Positions 1 through 10,598 of a stretch of DNA of 64,000 nt are shown here, piece after piece. The stretch comes from Triangularia verruculosa. Its lineage: Eukaryota; Ascomycota; Sordariomycetes; Sordariales; Podosporaceae. Each line of letters begins with the position of its first letter. The first letter of the stretch is position 1. The stretch lies in NCBI GenBank assembly GCA_033296885.1, contig MU863908.1, positions 124,001-188,000 of the forward strand, in the 5' to 3' direction. The notes below the pieces were generated by a model that saw only the letters and a program-made list of their open reading frames with translations, was not told the origin of the DNA and searched no databases. The position numbers and the translations under genes are program-made.

Positions 1-294
1 CCGCAAGTACTCCAACACCCATCCCATACAGATCCGAAAACCAACTAGACCCGCAGTATAAGCAAGCCAAATGACAAACTGATTCCCATCAACCCGCACA
101 GCCGCCAAGCCCAAACCGGCGTATACTGGTGCCGACAACCACGGGACGTACCAAGTACCCCAAACCAAACAATTCAAGACGCAGCACACTACACGAATAC
201 GGGGCCACCGCTCCAGACACCTGACCAGACACTTGTTCAGCCGCTGACCCCATCCCACCACCCACTCAATCAGCACCTTAACCAGGAGCGCCAT
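1..294 (-). CDS. Hydrophobic membrane protein, partial at window edge
   Basis: An open frame runs on the minus strand from an ATG at 294-292 to the window edge (about 97 residues, no stop), so the C-terminus lies outside. The frame is Trp-, Val- and Leu-rich with at least two hydrophobic stretches, suggesting an integral membrane protein. The same frame continues upstream to another ATG at 414, but a TAG just before 294 interrupts it, so either translation starts at 294 or the TAG lies in an unseen intron. It loosely resembles in composition and Trp spacing the membrane protein at 9586-10213. No family was recognised. Confidence 0.4.
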   Translation of the reverse strand, partial: MALLVKVLIEWVVGWGQRLNKCLVRCLERWPRIRVVCCVLNCLVWGTWYVPWLSAPVYAGLGLAAVRVDGNQFVIWLAYTAGLVGFRICMGWVLEYLR

Positions 295-414
295 AAAAGC
301 CAACAGCTAAAAGATAGAAGTACTTGGAAGCCGAGGAAGAATAGGCGGCAGCAGCGCTCGCAGGCGAGAGATTCGGGCGGCAGCAGACGCGACAGCAGCG
401 CTTGGAAATGACAT

Positions 415-1017
415 TGGGGCGTGAGCAGGCAAGGCAAAAGTCTAGAGCTAGCGGTACTAGGAACTTAATGTGAAAAAATGGGAAGTAGCTTAGACAACTA
501 TAGCTGGGGATGAGAGATGTAGTGGAAATAAACTAGAAGGAGATTAGGAGACGGTGAACGACTGTATTGTCGCTGAAGAAGAATCGAGGGAGAAGAGAGG
601 TTTTAGAAGTGAGCTTTTAAAGACCTCTGGGGACCGCACTGCGCGATGGACAGCCTTCCTCCAAACACCCGTACCTATCGTGGAAGGCAGGACACGATCG
701 GTAAGACATTGTCACAGGAGAGAGCCATTTGCCTTCGGACTTTTCGGTGACGGGTGTCATCCGAGGCCCGTTACTTTTGCGGCAATCACAAGGCAGGGTC
801 TTCGGCACCGATCTCTTGAGACGAGGTAGGTAGGTAGTAAGAGCGTAGTGTATCTACCTACTGGCTATTGGGAACGAGCTTCAGCCCTGCCGCCATTTAC
901 CAGGCGAGTTACCTCGGAACCGACTCGGAGTTGTCTTGGTGTGCGAAGCGTTCCCGTGCACGTCCTGGACAAAAAGACTGGTATTGCAAGGTGGGAATGC
1001 AGTATTCACAGATAAAT
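415..1017. other. Intergenic, nothing recognised
   Basis: A short open frame at 554-829 begins with GTG and shows no domain or splice context. A GGTAGGTAGGTA run near 826-838 belongs to the dispersed CCTAGGTA-type motif described in the findings. I see no RNA gene. Confidence 0.5.
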
Positions 1018-1215
1018 AATAAGCGGTAAAAGATAGTTAATAGGTCTTAAAAGATAGTAAATAGGCTTTAGAAGATATTAAGAACATTTTAAAAGATACC
1101 TGGTAGTAATAAGCTTAAAGAAGATCGTCGATAGGCCTTTTCTACAATTTTTAAGGTGTGATCCTAGCTTGTAGTGCCAATTATTTTGTCCACGACGTGC
1201 CGTGATGGCAAGATA
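1018..1215. repeat. Degenerate MITE-like relic with ~21-bp subrepeats
   Basis: Several diverged copies of a unit close to AAAAGATAGTAAATAGGCTT are followed near 1171 by a block close to TAGTGCCAATTATTTTGTCC. The same unit and block occur in the inverted-repeat element at 47895-48105 (there AT-shifted) and at 25205-25385. Here the subrepeats run in the opposite orientation to the block, so the copy is rearranged. No terminal inverted repeat remains. Confidence 0.5.
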
Positions 1216-1479
1216 GAGCCGAGCCCTAGAAAGAGCTCTAGTACCACCAAGTAGGTAAGAAGGGTTTCCATCGTCATCTGCAAGACTATGCAGACCGGGC
1301 AGATCTCAGTCGGGTTCAAAATTATGTGCGAACACTATGAATCTACTCCGCAAGTCACCCGCAGACCAGCCCTGTGATATTAACAGGAATTGATGACGAT
1401 CAAAAATGGTGTAGCTGCGAAGCCTGCCCGGCGGCTGCATGGTGGTCTGGTAATTTCAGAGTGTGAGGGACCACGCAAA

Positions 1480-1551
1480 GTCATGAACCATCGCCTCACG
1501 GTGGGGAATTTTCATGTGAATGTGCAGTTATGACCACCTCAGGCCAACTTC
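1480..1551 (+). repeat. Copy 1 of a dispersed ~90-bp repeat
   Basis: The segment ending in ATGACCACCTCAGGCCAA closely matches 10378-10470 (same strand) and, more loosely, 7850-7985 (minus strand). The shared core is ACGGTG(G/A)(G/A)GAATTTT, then an ATGTGCAG-like run, then ATGACCACCTCAGGCC. It lies directly upstream of the ankyrin/CorA-like gene, so it could be remains of its first exon or of a mobile sequence. Confidence 0.45.
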
Positions 1552-4500
1552 CGCCGTGCACTTAAGGTGATTTGCTCTGACTTGGCCTTCAACGCCTTAG
1601 ATAAAAACAACATGTCGGCATTGGAACTTGCCCTTTTAAATAAAGACTGGACTTCGCAATTAATGGCACCTCTGCTTCTGAAAGGCGGTGCATCGCCTGT
1701 CTTGAACCTTCAGAGGAAAAGCCTGGCGCTTCTTTCAACTTCGGCCAAGGGAGAGACGGATACTGTCAACCGTCTTTTAGCGGACGGCGCTAGTATTAAT
1801 GGCCAGGATCGACTCGGATATACAGCCTTACACGAGGCGGCTTACTTTAGGAACCTTGAAGTGGCGAAGAAGCTCATTAAGTGTGGAGCTGACGTAAATG
1901 CCAAAACTACACTAGGTGGGAACACTATGCTTCACGCCACTATTGCCATACCTTCAGACCAACAACATCGGCAGTTCTACGAAGAGGAGTCAGGCAGACA
2001 GAAACCCCCACAGCTGCGTTCGAGCCATGTTGATGTTGTGAAGCTACTTCTGCAATATAGCGCCGTTGCGGGGCTGAAGAGATTGGATAGTCTTACCGTT
2101 CAGGGCCTGTTGGCACAACAGCTTTCAGAATTATCTGCGGATGACTCAGCGCAAGTGTTTCTACAAAAGATTTTAGACGTCGTCAACAACCCACTATCAG
2201 CCGAATCGAGAACGAAAGTGGAAAAGACATATATATCCCCAACTATACTAGAGGCCGTATAGGAGCTGTGCAATGAATTCAACATTCACATCTAATATCA
2301 TCTGCCGAGTATTTCTCTCTCACGAGAATTCGCCGTTAGGAATTTCCTCTATCGTGTGTCGGATGTTAAGGAGAAGAAACGAGCTGCAGATCTAGAAAGT
2401 TGGGCGAAAGAGAGAGCCTCAACGAACGCCAGAACTTTCCCAACGAAGTACTGGAGATGGATACACTTGCCTGCGAACAATGTGAGACATCCTCTGTGAC
2501 ACCACAGTTTGCAAGCCTATACTTGCAACCTTACAAGGCGCTATTGAAATTTGATCGCTGACACACCTTCTGCAGAAATCAGGGGCGAGAGTAAGTTTGC
2601 CGAATAAAGTTCACCACGCCGACTGTGATGGAAAGGTATCTACCTAGGTAGCTATGATACTAACCTTGTCTACTTATAAATTTTAGAATGTTCTTCATGC
2701 CCTAACGAACAAGTCAGGAATTAAGCTCGATGAAGACATGGCACAGATAGCGGCATTGATTGATGAATCCTACCATGAGGTTCGGGGCTCAGCTCCCCAT
2801 GCTAGACTACGCAGGCCTCTATTCACCAGCTCCGTCGGTTCACAGTCCGAAAAGGTTTCATTTGTTGTAAGTCGGCCCGAACAGTTCAGCATCATATCCC
2901 TTGGCTTGCTTTTCCCACTAAGGCTATCAGCTTCCCTACTTTGACACGGAAAATATTCATCAATACCTGAACCGAAGTGACAAGCCCAACGCAAACCACC
3001 GTAGAATGCAGCAACTTAAAAAAGAATATCACCAAGGTGGAAGTACGACCAAGGACTTGCACTTGCCATACACCCTCGACCAATCCTACTACCTGTCTCT
3101 CCTAGATTCCACTGAGCGAGACAAAACCCAAGTTATGCTCAAGCATTTCCAACGTCAAGGCCCTGAGATGACAGGCAGTTCTGCGGCACATTATGCCTCG
3201 AGCACAACCGACATCAGAAAAATAACCTTGTGATGGTCAAACAACTTTGGCTGTGGAAAATTGACACAGACACCTTCATCACCGCATTTCCGGACCGATG
3301 CAACGGCAACGACAAACCTGATCTACTCGCTTATATTTCCCAAGTTATGGGACAAAACCATCCCATTTCACTTGAGTCCATGATAATTCAACTTTTGCAG
3401 CTCGTAGTCGGGTTTGTCGACGCGCTAAATAATGCGGGACTTGATGAGAACCTGTTTGACATCTTTGAGCAGAGTATTGCATACAGGGTACGAGATGCTA
3501 ACATAACCGCGCAAAGCGAGCAATGTGTATAAGGCTAACGATTGCAAATTGGTAGGCTCACAGTGAATCGGAATGCTACAATGCCTTCTATAAAGCAAGA
3601 AATGACGCCAGAATACGATATACTGATGTTTCTGAGGATACCGCGCAGCTGCTTAACCAGAATAGAATGTTGGAGGAAGAAAGGATGTGCGACATCACCC
3701 AAGAGATTGAACACCTCCGTGAGATCAAGAACATCAGGGACGAACTGAAGATAATTGAACGCGTCCTCGAGGACCAGATGGCCGTCATCACGCAGTACAA
3801 CAAGAGGCGAGGGGATCTTCCTACCGAAGCATTCAACAGACTCACAGCTTTGATGCAGTCATTAGACTTTCGACTCTCCAAGGTGCGGCGTCTTACCAAG
3901 GATGCCGAGGTAGTTGAGAGTTCGGTAAGTACAAGACCAGGCAAAACACCCTCCTCTACTACCCGGCTTCTAACATCAACACGAAGCTCAATCACCTACT
4001 GGATCTGAAACAAAAGCAGGGGAACCTCAACGAGGCCCGGGACAGTCGCCGCTTAGCAGATGGAGCGGATCGGAGAGGCCGAGCAAGCGAAAAGCAAAAC
4101 CAGCTTCTTTTTGTGTTTACCGTTGTCACCATTGTGTTTGTGCGTATCCCCCTCCCACCCTCAAAGCAACCCCTTGTTCCTGATCATACTCCAAAACAAA
4201 AGACGCCGATATCCTTTGTGTCCACGCTGTTGGCAGTCCCTAGTAGAGACTTTCCCCGGACAGAAGATGGGAATGACGTCGGATGGTCATGGTGGCAGGT
4301 CGTTGCGGGTAGCTGTACGTTTCTCCTCACATACCTTAATCGGCACTTGTGTGCGTCGCCTAAATCTACTGCTGACTCAAACATTCTCCGTCGCCGGATA
4401 GTGGTGACTGAAATTGTGACGTTCTTAGCCATCGCAACGTGGTGGTTCGGCGCTACAAGGAAAAGCAACAGCGCTATTGCGAGCACTTGGGTAGCTCGAA

Positions 4501-4643
4501 CACTTAGGGAGCGGTGGAGAAGACTGAAGGAATGGTGGGCGAAGATATACGGCTCTGGGGAGTGGAAGACGGTCGCCGAGACAAGGCCGGAGGGTGAGGT
4601 GGATGAAGAGAAAGAAGTTGAAGTGGGACAGCCAGGTGTTTAG
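1543..4643 (+). pseudogene. Ankyrin-repeat / CorA-like membrane protein gene, broken
   Basis: The 5' part (1567-2262) encodes ankyrin repeats (e.g. GYTALHEAAYFRNLEVAKKL). The same frame then continues through a TAG (2260-2262) and a TAA (2293-2295) into RNFLYRVSDVK and TFPTKYWRWIHLPANN, matching the linker of the large fungal ankyrin/CorA-like family. Further exons follow putative introns 2482-2575, 2636-2686 and 2867-2930, giving LPYFDTENIHQYL and LPYTLDQSYYLSL. The frame shifts near 3215-3235 before MVKQLWLWKIDTDTF. The 3' end carries a coiled coil (3667-3926), LLDLKQKQGNLNEA, and two hydrophobic segments (FTVVTIVF, TEIVTFLAIATWWF) like the CorA-type transmembrane pair. The two stops could come from CAG and CAA by CpA-to-TpA change. 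No ATG was found for exon 1. Two stops plus a shift make a pseudogene likely, although an unrecognised intron could explain part of this. Confidence 0.6.
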
Positions 4644-6279
4644 AAGATTGTGCATGGGAAGGCATGAAGAGAAGTAACAGAAGAAAGAACGGTCTGCCAA
4701 TTAGGTATATACCATGTATGACTTCAGCTGACCCAGGATACTTAACATAGAAAGTAAGGTGATCTGATATAAATTAATGCGTAACTTAGTCAAGTATGGA
4801 TAGTGGTCTAGGAGTTTGGAGTAGGGCGCCAGTGTTTACTAGCAATGGCTCACTGCGTAAGATTGCGGACTCGAACGATCTCGGACCTTAAAATATCGTA
4901 GCCTGCTCGCGAATAGAGCCATCCAAACCGAAAACAATCTAAGATCCTATACTTAAATAACGGACTTCTATAGAAGATTGAAAAACCAGTTACCTCTTTA
5001 AGGTATATTAAACGCCCTATAAGACTTTATATTTTACTATGCGGGGCTTTGTCTTTAATCTTGAAAGGTACGTTGGTTTATTATAATAGCTTCGTGTAAG
5101 GGATATTTAACGTAATAAAGCTGGTTTATATATAATAGTGGCCTTTATCTCCAAGCTGGCTTTTCTCACAGAACAGGGAAGGTTCGGTACCTTACCAAGG
5201 CAAAGATGCGGGGCCATCGAGAGATAAGGATGACACGTCGTGGAAAAAATAAAAAGACTATCGATCGTTAAAGACTAGCTTTAAGAGATGGTAACCGGGC
5301 AGGCATCGAAAGAAGGACAAAAGGCCCTGGCCTATCGACGAACCTGACATATATATTCAGTATCTTAAAATATATCTGCTATCCCTTCCGACCTCTTAAC
5401 TTTCCTTTGAAATTTGTTGCTAGTAGCGCAATCTCGGTGCTTCTCTCCTTTCTAATAGGTACCTACCTAGTTTAAACTTTGCGGAGTTCCAGGAATGTCA
5501 ACAAGAATTGCTACCAAGAAATGTAGTTAGATTGAACAGGCCAAAGCTTCTAGGAGCCACCTATACTACTTTAAAAAAGACCCACGCCTATTTCAAGTCC
5601 CTCCTATAATTTAACGAAGTGTTAAAGGATAGGTACCTGGAAGTCAGAATATGAATAGGGTCGTCAGAAGCAAACAAGGTTAAAGAAAGGTGAAGCAGCC
5701 AGATTTCAGAAACGGATTTATAATGGTGTTTTCTTAATTCACGAGAGCCAGTTGATTGCCTTTTTTCTTAAGAAGAATTGGGAGCCACACCGGCAGCCTG
5801 CGTTTATATGTTTTCAGGAGTGTTTTTGTCTTCAGATTATGGATATAGTCGAGAAGCTATCAAGCAAATATCTGATCCAAAGCCTTCTAAGATAACCAAA
5901 GGATCGTCAATCATCATTCAAGGCCTTTCAAGATAGTCAATAGGCCATCAACGATAGCGAGAAGGCCTCCACGACGAGAGGAATGGCTCTAAATATAGTC
6001 CAAGGGCCTTTAAAGAAGTCGAAGCGTGAAATAGGATGCAATCACCTCTATCAACGATACGAAATTAGGTTGCTACAACACTATGGTCAGAGAGAATCTA
6101 CCTAAAGACGGAAAGTCTAAGAGTTGAGACCTAGCTAAAGAAAGACGCTAATACCAACGTGCACTTTATGAACCCAGAATTCATATTTGAGCCAATAGCT
6201 TCGGTGTCTGTAATGAACGAGGTCGACCTAAAAGTGCAGTCTTATAGGTAACCCCGCTTTTTGAAGCTGCAAGAAGCCT
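4644..6279. other. Intergenic, AT-rich, repeat-derived
   Basis: This stretch is AT-biased with no open frame of note. Around 5867-6010 there are several diverged AAGGCCTTTCAAGATAGTCA-type subrepeats like those at 1018-1215 and 47940-48060, so a decayed inverted-repeat element is likely. A short tRNA B-box-like string near 4866-4880 has no cloverleaf around it. Confidence 0.4.
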
Positions 6280-7641
6280 TCATTCTCCCTCTCCTGGCAC
6301 CCCCTCAAGCTCCCAGGCTTTGATGTCTGCATCAGTGACCAAGGATGCTCCGTCAAGAGGTCGCGAGCCAAAAGATTTCCCCCTCTTCGTTCCCCCAGCA
6401 TCATAGTGAGGGCTATTGTCCGCAGCCTCGGAGCTGAATGTCATCACTTTCTCTTCGCCCTGTGCTTCGCCGCGGGAAGACTTGGCATAAAAATATCCGG
6501 AATCGACTTTGTAGAGACTCGGAATCTCGTTCTCGGCAGCTAGGCGTTCGGCAATCTTAGTCATGTCTTGCCTCAAAAGTCGATCATGGATCCTGGCCGG
6601 GATCCTGACATTAACGTCTGTCGAAAGCTTCCGCGACAGCCTCGACTTGACCCCCGGCTCTTGAATCTTCGATATCATAGGCTCCAGTGCACCGGTGTAT
6701 GGAGTGGCCTTGCCTGTGGAATATGGCGCAGACGGATCCCAGCTGAAGTTGGGGCTTTTATTGCGGTATTGGTCGTAGTAGAAGAGAGACAGGGCCCAGT
6801 CCCCGGGCTGCCCTGGAATATCAAAAAGCACTGAGAACAAATCCATGATCTTCTTCAAGAAACGCCAGGCCTTGTCGCTAGGAAGCCGGCCCTGACGACA
6901 GCACGTCACAAACTTTGTGAGATATGCAGCCAGTTCGCCCATCTTGGGAGCGGCCGTTCGCAACCAGTCATAAACCGCCTCCTGGCCTGCCGCGAAGAAA
7001 TTGAGTCCAATTTCTGCATTCTTCCAGATGTCAAAGGTTTTGGCAGCGTCAGCAGGGAGATAAGGCATGTAGTCAACTAAAAGAATATGCTGCTCAAATA
7101 TAGAATCGATGGCTGGAAGCTGCTCCAGCTTCAGGGGCCAAGACCATGCAAACCAACCCGGGGTTGAATCCAGTTCGTCAGGGTATATCTGTGTGATGGA
7201 TGGTGGAATCTTGCCGCACGCCTGGTCGAGCATCATTGTCGCCACTGCCTGTGTTGTTTTCGCTCCCTGGGCCTCCCTCCAAAGTAGCGGATGTATGAAT
7301 CTGTGAAGGATTTCTAGCCCGATGTCCGCTTTATCATGATGCCGTCCATTGCGAGCCAACTGTGCCTCATACTTTTGGCGGATCACGTCCATAAGGTCCA
7401 ACATGACATGACGCCAATCCAAATCTACTGCTGAGGAGAACTCTGTAGTCATGTAGGGAAGACGCAGCGGATGTATTTCAGGAACACCGGACCGGACAGC
7501 TCGATCAGTAACGTCTTGACCGTCATAGCCGTATCGCGGCGTATGAAGACACAACTGGGTGAGCTCCCATAACGACTGACTGCTATATTTGAGGGGAAGA
7601 GTTGCCGATCGGCCGCCTTTCGGGCTTTGGGATTGGTCCAT
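6280..7641 (-). CDS. Fungal protein of unknown function, 453 aa
   Basis: A single uninterrupted frame from ATG at 7641 to a stop at 6280-6282. The frame is open upstream to 7845, but only GTG is available there. The protein begins MDQSQSPKGG and has a long, well-ordered central region (for example DYMPYLPADAAKTFDIWKNA, with many Trp and Tyr). A Lys/Arg/Ser-rich, probably disordered tail follows (after about residue 380) and ends in acidic residues. No signal peptide or membrane helix is evident. Codon use is ordinary and the frame is clean, unlike the damaged neighbours, so it is likely a real gene. I do not recognise the family. The intronless form and globular composition leave an endogenised viral or mobile origin possible but unsupported. 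Confidence 0.7.
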   Translation of the reverse strand: MDQSQSPKGGRSATLPLKYSSQSLWELTQLCLHTPRYGYDGQDVTDRAVRSGVPEIHPLRLPYMTTEFSSAVDLDWRHVMLDLMDVIRQKYEAQLARNGRHHDKADIGLEILHRFIHPLLWREAQGAKTTQAVATMMLDQACGKIPPSITQIYPDELDSTPGWFAWSWPLKLEQLPAIDSIFEQHILLVDYMPYLPADAAKTFDIWKNAEIGLNFFAAGQEAVYDWLRTAAPKMGELAAYLTKFVTCCRQGRLPSDKAWRFLKKIMDLFSVLFDIPGQPGDWALSLFYYDQYRNKSPNFSWDPSAPYSTGKATPYTGALEPMISKIQEPGVKSRLSRKLSTDVNVRIPARIHDRLLRQDMTKIAERLAAENEIPSLYKVDSGYFYAKSSRGEAQGEEKVMTFSSEAADNSPHYDAGGTKRGKSFGSRPLDGASLVTDADIKAWELEGVPGEGE

Positions 7642-8869
7642 CCTCGTGAAGATGAGTTGATCATTGGTCGTAGGCCGTTGCGGAAGTACTGTGAGCCCAG
7701 ATTCATGTGCTGCAGAATAGAAATTTTGTGCGGTCAAACTTATCCACGCGAGCCACAAAAGCCTCAATGAGCTAAAAGCAGGTGGCGTTGGATTAACCTT
7801 CTCGTACACCACAACGCGTCCTTGACGAACTAATTGGGATACCACGTCACATGTGCAAAGAAGGTGGCTTGCGGCGCTGAATCACGGCCTGATGAACATG
7901 CATAGGTATCAAAATTCCCCACCGTGTCCCGCCATCGGTCCTTCGGTGCAACCAAGGTCAATGTCCAAACTAAAGGCTTGTGCGACACTTTGCTGAACAA
8001 ATGTACTCTCATTTTCCAACAGTTGGGTCATTTCATGAAGTGGTGACATTCAAGCTTTACCAGTGTGGCGACATTGTGGATATTCCATACCGTGGCTTCA
8101 CATCGCTGCAAAGTTTGAGGACATGGGCAGGCATCAAAGAGGTAGCCACCATCCAACAGGTGAACCTTCGATGAGAAGGAAAAAGCGGTACCGAGACCAG
8201 CGCTACAAGATATTGGAAAGATCTGACAAGTCGCATCATCCAGGTTGAACGAGCGCTTGCCCTATGCTGATTAGGTACCTCAATATGGAAAGAAGCGGCG
8301 AGCTTCGCTGGTCACAGCAGCCGTTGTTTCTCCGTATGGAGTATGTACCTAGGGTACTTTGGAAGGCATTTGGTAAGACCGTGCCTTTCCAACAACACTG
8401 AACTGATAAGGTTACCAGCATGAGAGCATTGCAGGCACAGCTTCCCATCTTTGAGCAAATACAGGGCAAGACTTAGAAGGTGCATAACCCCACCCATCGT
8501 CATCATGATCGCTGCTGATGCGTCTTGCTGCTATCCGGTGCGACAACGGTCTGGGGTTTGCTCGCCTGAACTGACCCCCAAACTGACCAGAGGGGCTACA
8601 TCCATGGCGTATCGTAGGTAGCTGACTACCTACCACAACTTTGGATGCCGGCTACTGACGAATTACACAACTGTGTGTACGAGAATACTGGTCAGGTATT
8701 TTCAACAAAGTTGATAACATTCTCAGCGAGCAGACGTAGAAGATGGGGACGTACATCCACCGGCCGATCATCCCCAACGTGAGAAACAAGACGGTCAACA
8801 CGAAAAACATGTGATTCACCTTGAGACTTGCCCCTGAGCCCCTGGATTTAGCCAGCTTCCACCATAAAC
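7642..8869. other. Intergenic region with copy 2 of the dispersed repeat
   Basis: Minus-strand 7850-7985 carries a sequence reading APKDRWRDTVGNFDTYA in one frame. Its DNA matches 10378-10470 and, partly, 1480-1551. It lies upstream of the 453-aa orphan and could be an unrecognised 5' exon or an inserted repeat. From 8050 to 8869 I see only short, unsupported frames and two CCTAGG/GTAGGTA motifs (8347, 8616). Confidence 0.45.
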
Positions 8870-9307
8870 CTAACCCCCGTCTTGCCTGTACATGATGGTC
8901 CTCCCCATCATGGTGCGTGGTCGGTCATCCTGCCTTGAGGAACTGTCTCCTGCTGGTGATATGCCTGTTGGGACGTCATCAAACCATTTTTCCGTGGGGT
9001 GGCTATTGCAATTTGTTAGACACGAACCACAAACGGGCACAAGCATGGACAATACTGACATGAGGAAAGCCTCACCGAAGCCGGTGCTCAAGAAAGCAAC
9101 GGCAAGACCGAAGATGGCGACGCTGCGGGTGATCTCAGCGTTCTCGGAGTAGAAGAGGGCGTTGGTAGCGAGGTGAGCTTTGGACAAGGCCGAATGCCCG
9201 AGCTGGAAAGAGTTTCTCGATCTACTGGCGGAAGGCGACGACGCTCGCATGTATTTTGGCGCCGAAGCAAGGTAGGTACGCCTTCCAGCAGTGGAGTAGC
9301 CAAACAT
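8870..9307 (-). CDS. Small single-helix membrane protein (TOM6-like pattern)
   Basis: Two exons, 9307-9060 and 9002-8870, total 381 nt and encode 126 aa. The intron (9003-9059, 57 nt) has donor GTCAGT, branch TCTAAC and acceptor AATAG; removing it keeps the frame. The N-terminus (MFGYSTAGRRTYLASAPKY) is basic and Ser-rich. It is followed by TRSVAIFGLAVAFLSTGFGE, one hydrophobic helix whose phenylalanine/alanine layout recalls the tail anchor of the mitochondrial import subunit TOM6. The acidic C-terminus (HPTEKWFDD onwards) is not typical of TOM6, so the family assignment is only a suggestion. It is divergent from the membrane-protein gene starting at 9586. Confidence 0.5.
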   Translation of the reverse strand: MFGYSTAGRRTYLASAPKYMRASSPSASRSRNSFQLGHSALSKAHLATNALFYSENAEITRSVAIFGLAVAFLSTGFGEAFLMSVLSMLVPVCGSCLTNCNSHPTEKWFDDVPTGISPAGDSSSRQDDRPRTMMGRTIMYRQDGG

Positions 9308-9585
9308 CTTAAAAGATCTTCTCTCGCACACTTCTTTTCTCCCCCCTTTCTCTTCCGTCAGGCCTCCATCAGCATTCCGGGACTGCCTTGTCTTTTTTTT
9401 TCACCAAGTCAAATCTCTGGCCTCTCTTTTTTTCGACAAGTCCCACGACCTCTTCGTCTGCTCACGCTCTGTTCTCTTCCACCGCTCGCCGCCAAGTGCT
9501 CCCTCTGCGCCTGCAAGTGCCCGGCTATCTGTTCCTCTATTTCACCAAGTCCCGCGCCCCGTCTGTGGTCTTCGAATCCACAGCC

Positions 9586-10213
9586 ATGTCGTCTTGGTGT
9601 AAGATCCCTTTCCCTTCCCCCGGCCATCATACTTCAGCTTGCATGTTCACGGATAGCTAACGTGTGTATTTCCACAGCCGATGCCATCATTCAAGGCGTC
9701 ATTGCCTGCGTCGTCTACCAGTTTGCGGTCCCCGTTGTCGTTTGGCTGTTGGTGCTCGTCTGGACGTTGATCACTTGGGTGTTTGGGTGGCGGTGGCTGC
9801 GGGCCGTGGTTTCCTGGCTGTTTGATCACGGGCTGGAGAGTCTCTTGTGCTTTCTCTGCAGGGATGGGCTGCTAGTGGTTCGGTTTATGCGGGAGTGGCC
9901 CGTGCTTTCGCCCCTGGTGTCTGCTCTTCTGGTCGTGTCGGTGGTCTCACGGGAGGCTGAATGGTGGATTGTCGTGGTGGCGATGCTGGGAGCCGCATTG
10001 GCTCGTTTTGCGGTGGATTGGCTGGCGAGGGCGATTTTGGAATGGATGGCAAGGGGGGAGAATAACCGGTGGCTGAGAAGAAAGTTTTGGGTGGGCGTTG
10101 GGGAGGTGTTGAATGCGGCGGTGGGGGTGTGCGAGGCTATCAGGGAGACGGCTGACGGCTGGGCCGGTGCTTTGCGGAGGGGTAGGAGTAGGGCGGTGAG
10201 GGACCTGGAGTGA
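9586..10213 (+). CDS. Polytopic membrane protein of unknown function, 182 aa
   Basis: Exon 1 is only 13 nt (9586-9598, ATG TCG TCT TGG T). An intron at 9599-9677 (donor GTAAGA, branch GCTAACG, acceptor CCACAG) joins it to exon 2 at 9678-10213; the sum is 549 nt. The frame is also open upstream to 9173, but the ATG next to a clean donor is the better start. The protein has about three hydrophobic, Trp/Val-rich segments: QFAVPVVVWLLVLVWTLITW, the region around VSALLVVSVV, and WWIVVVAMLGAALARFAVDW. A basic C-terminus ends in RRGRSRAVRDLE. It resembles the partial protein at 1-294 in composition and Trp spacing. Family not recognised. Confidence 0.6.
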
Positions 10214-10377
10214 TGGTGGTGGTTTACTGACGGGTGAGGTGGTGGGAGGACGTTTTTTGTTGGAACTGCGTTAAATATATCATGAATCCGTGCGTACCTC
10301 TGTCTTCTGCATGTGAACCTCCTCGATCTTGATTTTCTGTTGAGCAAGTGTAGCACAAGCCTTCCGTTTGGATACCT

Positions 10378-10470
10378 AATGACCTTGGCTGCACCGAAAG
10401 ACCGATGGTGGAACACGGTGAAGAATTTTGATGCGCATGTGCAGGCATGACCACCTCAGGCCAATTCTGT
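10378..10470 (+). repeat. Copy 3 of the dispersed ~90-bp repeat
   Basis: In one frame this copy reads LAAPKDRWWNTVKNFDAHVQ and then stops; the DNA parallels minus 7985-7850 and plus 1480-1551. It stands alone between two convergent genes, so here it is not part of an evident gene. The remaining intergenic DNA (10214-10377 and 10471-10598) shows nothing else. Confidence 0.5.
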
Positions 10471-10598
10471 TTGTCGAGGTCGTCTGTTTGTGACGGCGCT
10501 GAGTTGCACAAGTTGCAGTGAAGTTAAGGAAATGACCCGTGTGAGGAAATTCAGAGAAAAGCAGAATGGACACACTGCTCAAGCCTATAAAACTTGGT

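Noticed and set aside
554..829. 91-aa plus-strand frame
   Set aside because: Begins with GTG, no domain, no splice signals, overlaps an equally empty minus frame.
4855..4885. tRNA B-box-like string on the minus strand
   Set aside because: No acceptor or anticodon stem can be drawn around it.
9826..10416. 196-aa minus frame
   Set aside because: Antisense shadow of the membrane-protein exon 9678-10213, Ser/His-rich with no motif.
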